Position numbers and translations under genes: made by a program. A stretch of 64,000 nucleotides of DNA from Anas platyrhynchos (Eukaryota; Chordata; Aves; Anseriformes; Anatidae), in contig NC_092593.1 of NCBI RefSeq assembly GCF_047663525.1, positions 24,082,501 through 24,146,500 on the forward strand. Reading direction: 5' to 3'. This document shows, in pieces, positions 62,701 to 64,000 of the stretch; the stretch's first letter is position 1, and each line of letters begins with the position of its first letter. Below the pieces are notes generated by a model. It was not told where the DNA came from, did no database searches, and was given only the letters and a program-made list of their open reading frames with translations.

Positions 62701-64000
62701 ACATACTCAGATACAGAATCTTACAGTGATAGTCCCCTGGAAGATTCTCAGAGTGAGTTTGGAAAAAGGATGATTTTCTTTTCTATCTTTCTGTAGAATT
62801 TATTACCCTGTTTACAGCATCTGTTTTAGTGCTGATATCAGTATAAGAAAAAAGAGTTGGTTGTAAGGTTGCAACATTATAAACCAAATCACTTGTGTAG
62901 ATTTTTATGTAGCTGACTTTTTCTAGCTTTCACTCCTGTTGAAGAGGATCTTACACCTGGAGTAGTTGTACTGAAATCAGTAGGACTGCTTGTAATCTAA
63001 AACAGAGACCCAACCAGAACAGGAGTGTTTGTACTAAGGACCTTGCATGAACATTATTTTGGTATGTGATGTGGTATACTGTTACTTGCTATCTGCTTGT
63101 TATTACTAAAAAAATTCTCCTTTCTTTGGTCTGTCTGAATAGGGGTGTGTGGTGGTTAATTTCCCCACAGTGCATTGCTGAAAGATCATTCATTTCAGTG
63201 TCTGCTTGCCTGTTGTGGAGAGCAGCACTGTTCTGAAATAGTGCAGCCCTGGTAATAATAAGTAAAAACAACCAAAAAAATGATGAAATGATGTCATGTT
63301 CAGAATATTAGACCCTACTGGTTAGAGGGGCCTACTGAGTGAGTTAGTATACAGTTCTGTCTTATTAAATCTTGTATCTTACTCTCCTTTTGATTCCATC
63401 CTAATTTCTCTCAGGGAGACTTTAACATGACTAATTCTTCTTGGCTAGTTCTGGTTTAGTCTTGCTTCCTTCTGGAGTTCCTAGTGCCTCATTTAGATTG
63501 AAAAAAAAAAAAAAACCACAAAAAATCTGGGGCCTGTGCCGTGCTGAAAGTCCGTGCGAGTCCAAAGAGGTACTAATGCTTTACACTATCACAGTGCAAG
63601 TATTTGCACTGCCGCACCATCTTCTTGGTTCTCTGATGCTCATGTACCGCAAGACAACCACCACTTTGATCTTACTCACCTGCCACCTGTTTAGGGTCTG
63701 CTAGCATCTATCCCAAGCTAATAAACTTAGTTTAGACCCCAGTCTGCATCTCACTGCCTAGGTAGTTGCAGATCAGTCTTGCTTTCTGTAACCTAGGTCT
63801 GTTGTTAACATCTGGACCTTCTCCTGGGGTTGGTCACCCAGTCTGATTCTTTTCAGAATTGCTGAGAAGTCCTGTGTGTTTCTGCTAATACCCGACTTTT
63901 TTGGTTCCTTACTAGCCCTAGCTTCTAACTCACTTTCTCCCCCCCACCCCTCTTTTTTTTTTTTTTCTTTTTTTTTTTTCCTTTGTTAGAAACTCCCTCT
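53742..64000 (+). CDS. PLEKHA3: PLEKHA3 (FAPP1), PI4P-binding PH protein, cut by the window edge
   Basis: FAPP1 binds PI4P and ARF1 through its N-terminal PH domain and acts at the trans-Golgi in vesicle formation and PI4P sensing. Seven coding exons join in frame (53742-53781, 57209-57325, 57956-58111, 59321-59457, 60833-60997, 62042-62085, 62637-62752), and an eighth starts at 63990. About 262 codons of the expected 300 are seen. The PH domain begins [20 protein letters not shown] and ends near [13 protein letters not shown] helical segment ([17 protein letters not shown]) and the proline/serine-rich part ([12 protein letters not shown]) follow, then a basic [17 protein letters not shown]. 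Sequence and the FKBP7 and PJVK neighbours choose PLEKHA3 over the longer PLEKHA8, which carries a GLTP domain. Confidence 0.94.
53793..53832 (+). repeat. GGGGCC-rich repeat at the start of PLEKHA3 intron 1
   Basis: Repeated GGGGCC/GGGCC units 12 nt past the exon 1 donor. At least four G runs of 3 or more in close order make a G-quadruplex possible. Confidence 0.85.
55985..56200. other. small GC-rich block in PLEKHA3 intron 1
   Basis: About 200 bp with several CpGs inside an AT-rich intron. A minus-strand frame of 61 codons (56188-56003) is not recognised. It could be an old insertion or a regulatory element. Confidence 0.3.
57209..57325 (+). CDS. PLEKHA3: PLEKHA3 coding exon 2 (PH domain)
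   Basis: Encodes [20 protein letters not shown] and continues to IKMAVCEIK. It contains the basic and aromatic residues of the PI4P site. Acceptor TTGCTAG, donor GTAAGA. Confidence 0.95.
57897..57918 (+). repeat. (TTTG)n microsatellite
   Basis: Four to five TTTG units running into a T run, upstream of the PLEKHA3 coding exon 3 acceptor. Confidence 0.85.
57956..58111 (+). CDS. PLEKHA3: PLEKHA3 coding exon 3 (end of PH domain)
   Basis: Encodes [20 protein letters not shown], then [20 protein letters not shown] and TRTKKEK. The acceptor CATAAG has pyrimidine-rich sequence upstream, beyond a (TTTG)n stretch. Donor GTATGT. Confidence 0.95.
59321..59457 (+). CDS. PLEKHA3: PLEKHA3 coding exon 4
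   Basis: Encodes [20 protein letters not shown] and continues to [19 protein letters not shown], a helical segment. Acceptor TCTTATAG, donor GTATTG. Confidence 0.94.
60035..60410 (+). repeat. CR1 non-LTR retrotransposon, 5'-truncated 3' end
   Basis: The sequence follows the avian CR1 3' consensus: GGCCTTCCAGTACCTAAAGG, AACAGGTTGCTCAGAGAAGC, GTTGGATGGGGCTTTGAGCA and the terminal TATGATTCTGTGA. It is in sense orientation in the intron between PLEKHA3 coding exons 4 and 5. The copy is old, with many substitutions, a small internal duplication around TAATGGTTTTA and a shortened GGTCTAG-GGGT stretch. It has no coding capacity. The left border is approximate. Confidence 0.9.
60833..60997 (+). CDS. 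PLEKHA3: PLEKHA3 coding exon 5, weak donor
   Basis: 55 codons from [20 protein letters not shown] to [12 protein letters not shown]. Acceptor TTTTCAG. The donor is ATG/GTTCAG, far from consensus, but the join to MKRS in the next exon is the conserved one. Reading through gives VQTF and a TAA at 61010-61012. Confidence 0.9.
62042..62085 (+). CDS. PLEKHA3: PLEKHA3 coding exon 6
   Basis: A 44-nt exon encoding [14 protein letters not shown]. Acceptor TTTCTAG with a strong T tract, donor GTAATT. Confidence 0.92.
62637..62752 (+). CDS. PLEKHA3: PLEKHA3 coding exon 7
   Basis: Encodes [20 protein letters not shown] and continues [19 protein letters not shown], a basic then acidic/serine stretch. 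Acceptor TTTGTAG, donor GTGAGT. Confidence 0.93.
62940..63000 (+). repeat. possible fossil of the same old amniote repeat class
   Basis: GAGGATCTTACACCTGGAGT and GAAATCAGTAGGACTGCTT resemble the remembered 'AAGTCAATGGGACTGCTC' motif found throughout archosaur and turtle genomes. Short and degenerate. Confidence 0.3.
63990..64000 (+). CDS. PLEKHA3: start of PLEKHA3 last coding exon, cut by the window edge
   Basis: A long C/T tract (about 63940-63984) ends in TTGTTAG. The 11 nt that follow would continue the split codon in frame. This position fits the last human exon, but too little is present to be sure. Confidence 0.5.

Overview
The window is vertebrate nuclear DNA, most likely from a bird. 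The genes have many short exons with GT-AG introns, the background is AT-rich, and there is one sharp CpG island (about 53.1-54.1 kb). A typical avian CR1 3' end lies at about 60.04-60.41 kb. Four genes can be read exon by exon, and their order and strands match the human 2q31.2 block: OSBPL6 (+), PJVK (+), FKBP7 (-), PLEKHA3 (+). TTN would be expected just beyond the right edge.

Layout. About 1-20.2 kb holds the last 15 coding exons of OSBPL6 (ORP6), 629 codons to the stop, including the FFAT motif and the whole sterol-binding ORD. From 20.2 to about 30.5 kb there is AT-rich 3' UTR or downstream DNA. From 30.5 to 39.2 kb no intact gene is seen. In human, PRKRA (PACT) lies here on the minus strand, but only a weak, degenerate double-stranded-RNA-binding-domain-like trace was found (about 34.14-34.38 kb). 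From 39.27 to 47.53 kb are six coding exons of PJVK (pejvakin), complete at 357 aa. FKBP7 runs towards it on the minus strand (49.39-53.36 kb, four coding exons, 222 aa, C-terminal HDEL). FKBP7 and PLEKHA3 start head to head, with 384 bp between their ATGs, inside the CpG island. PLEKHA3 (FAPP1) then runs right with seven coding exons, and the first 11 nt of an eighth sit at the window edge.

Function. Two of the genes act in phosphoinositide and lipid trafficking between ER and Golgi or other contacts: ORP6, tethered to VAP through FFAT, and FAPP1, a PI4P and ARF1 sensor at the trans-Golgi. FKBP7 is an ER-lumen prolyl isomerase with EF hands. Pejvakin is the divergent gasdermin-family protein needed for hearing. 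The genes are neighbours by old synteny rather than members of one pathway.

No new multi-gene system was found. The points most worth a second look are the missing or decayed PRKRA, a GC-AG intron in OSBPL6, a weak donor in PLEKHA3 that could give a short isoform, two perfect short-loop hairpins, and fossil repeat fragments.
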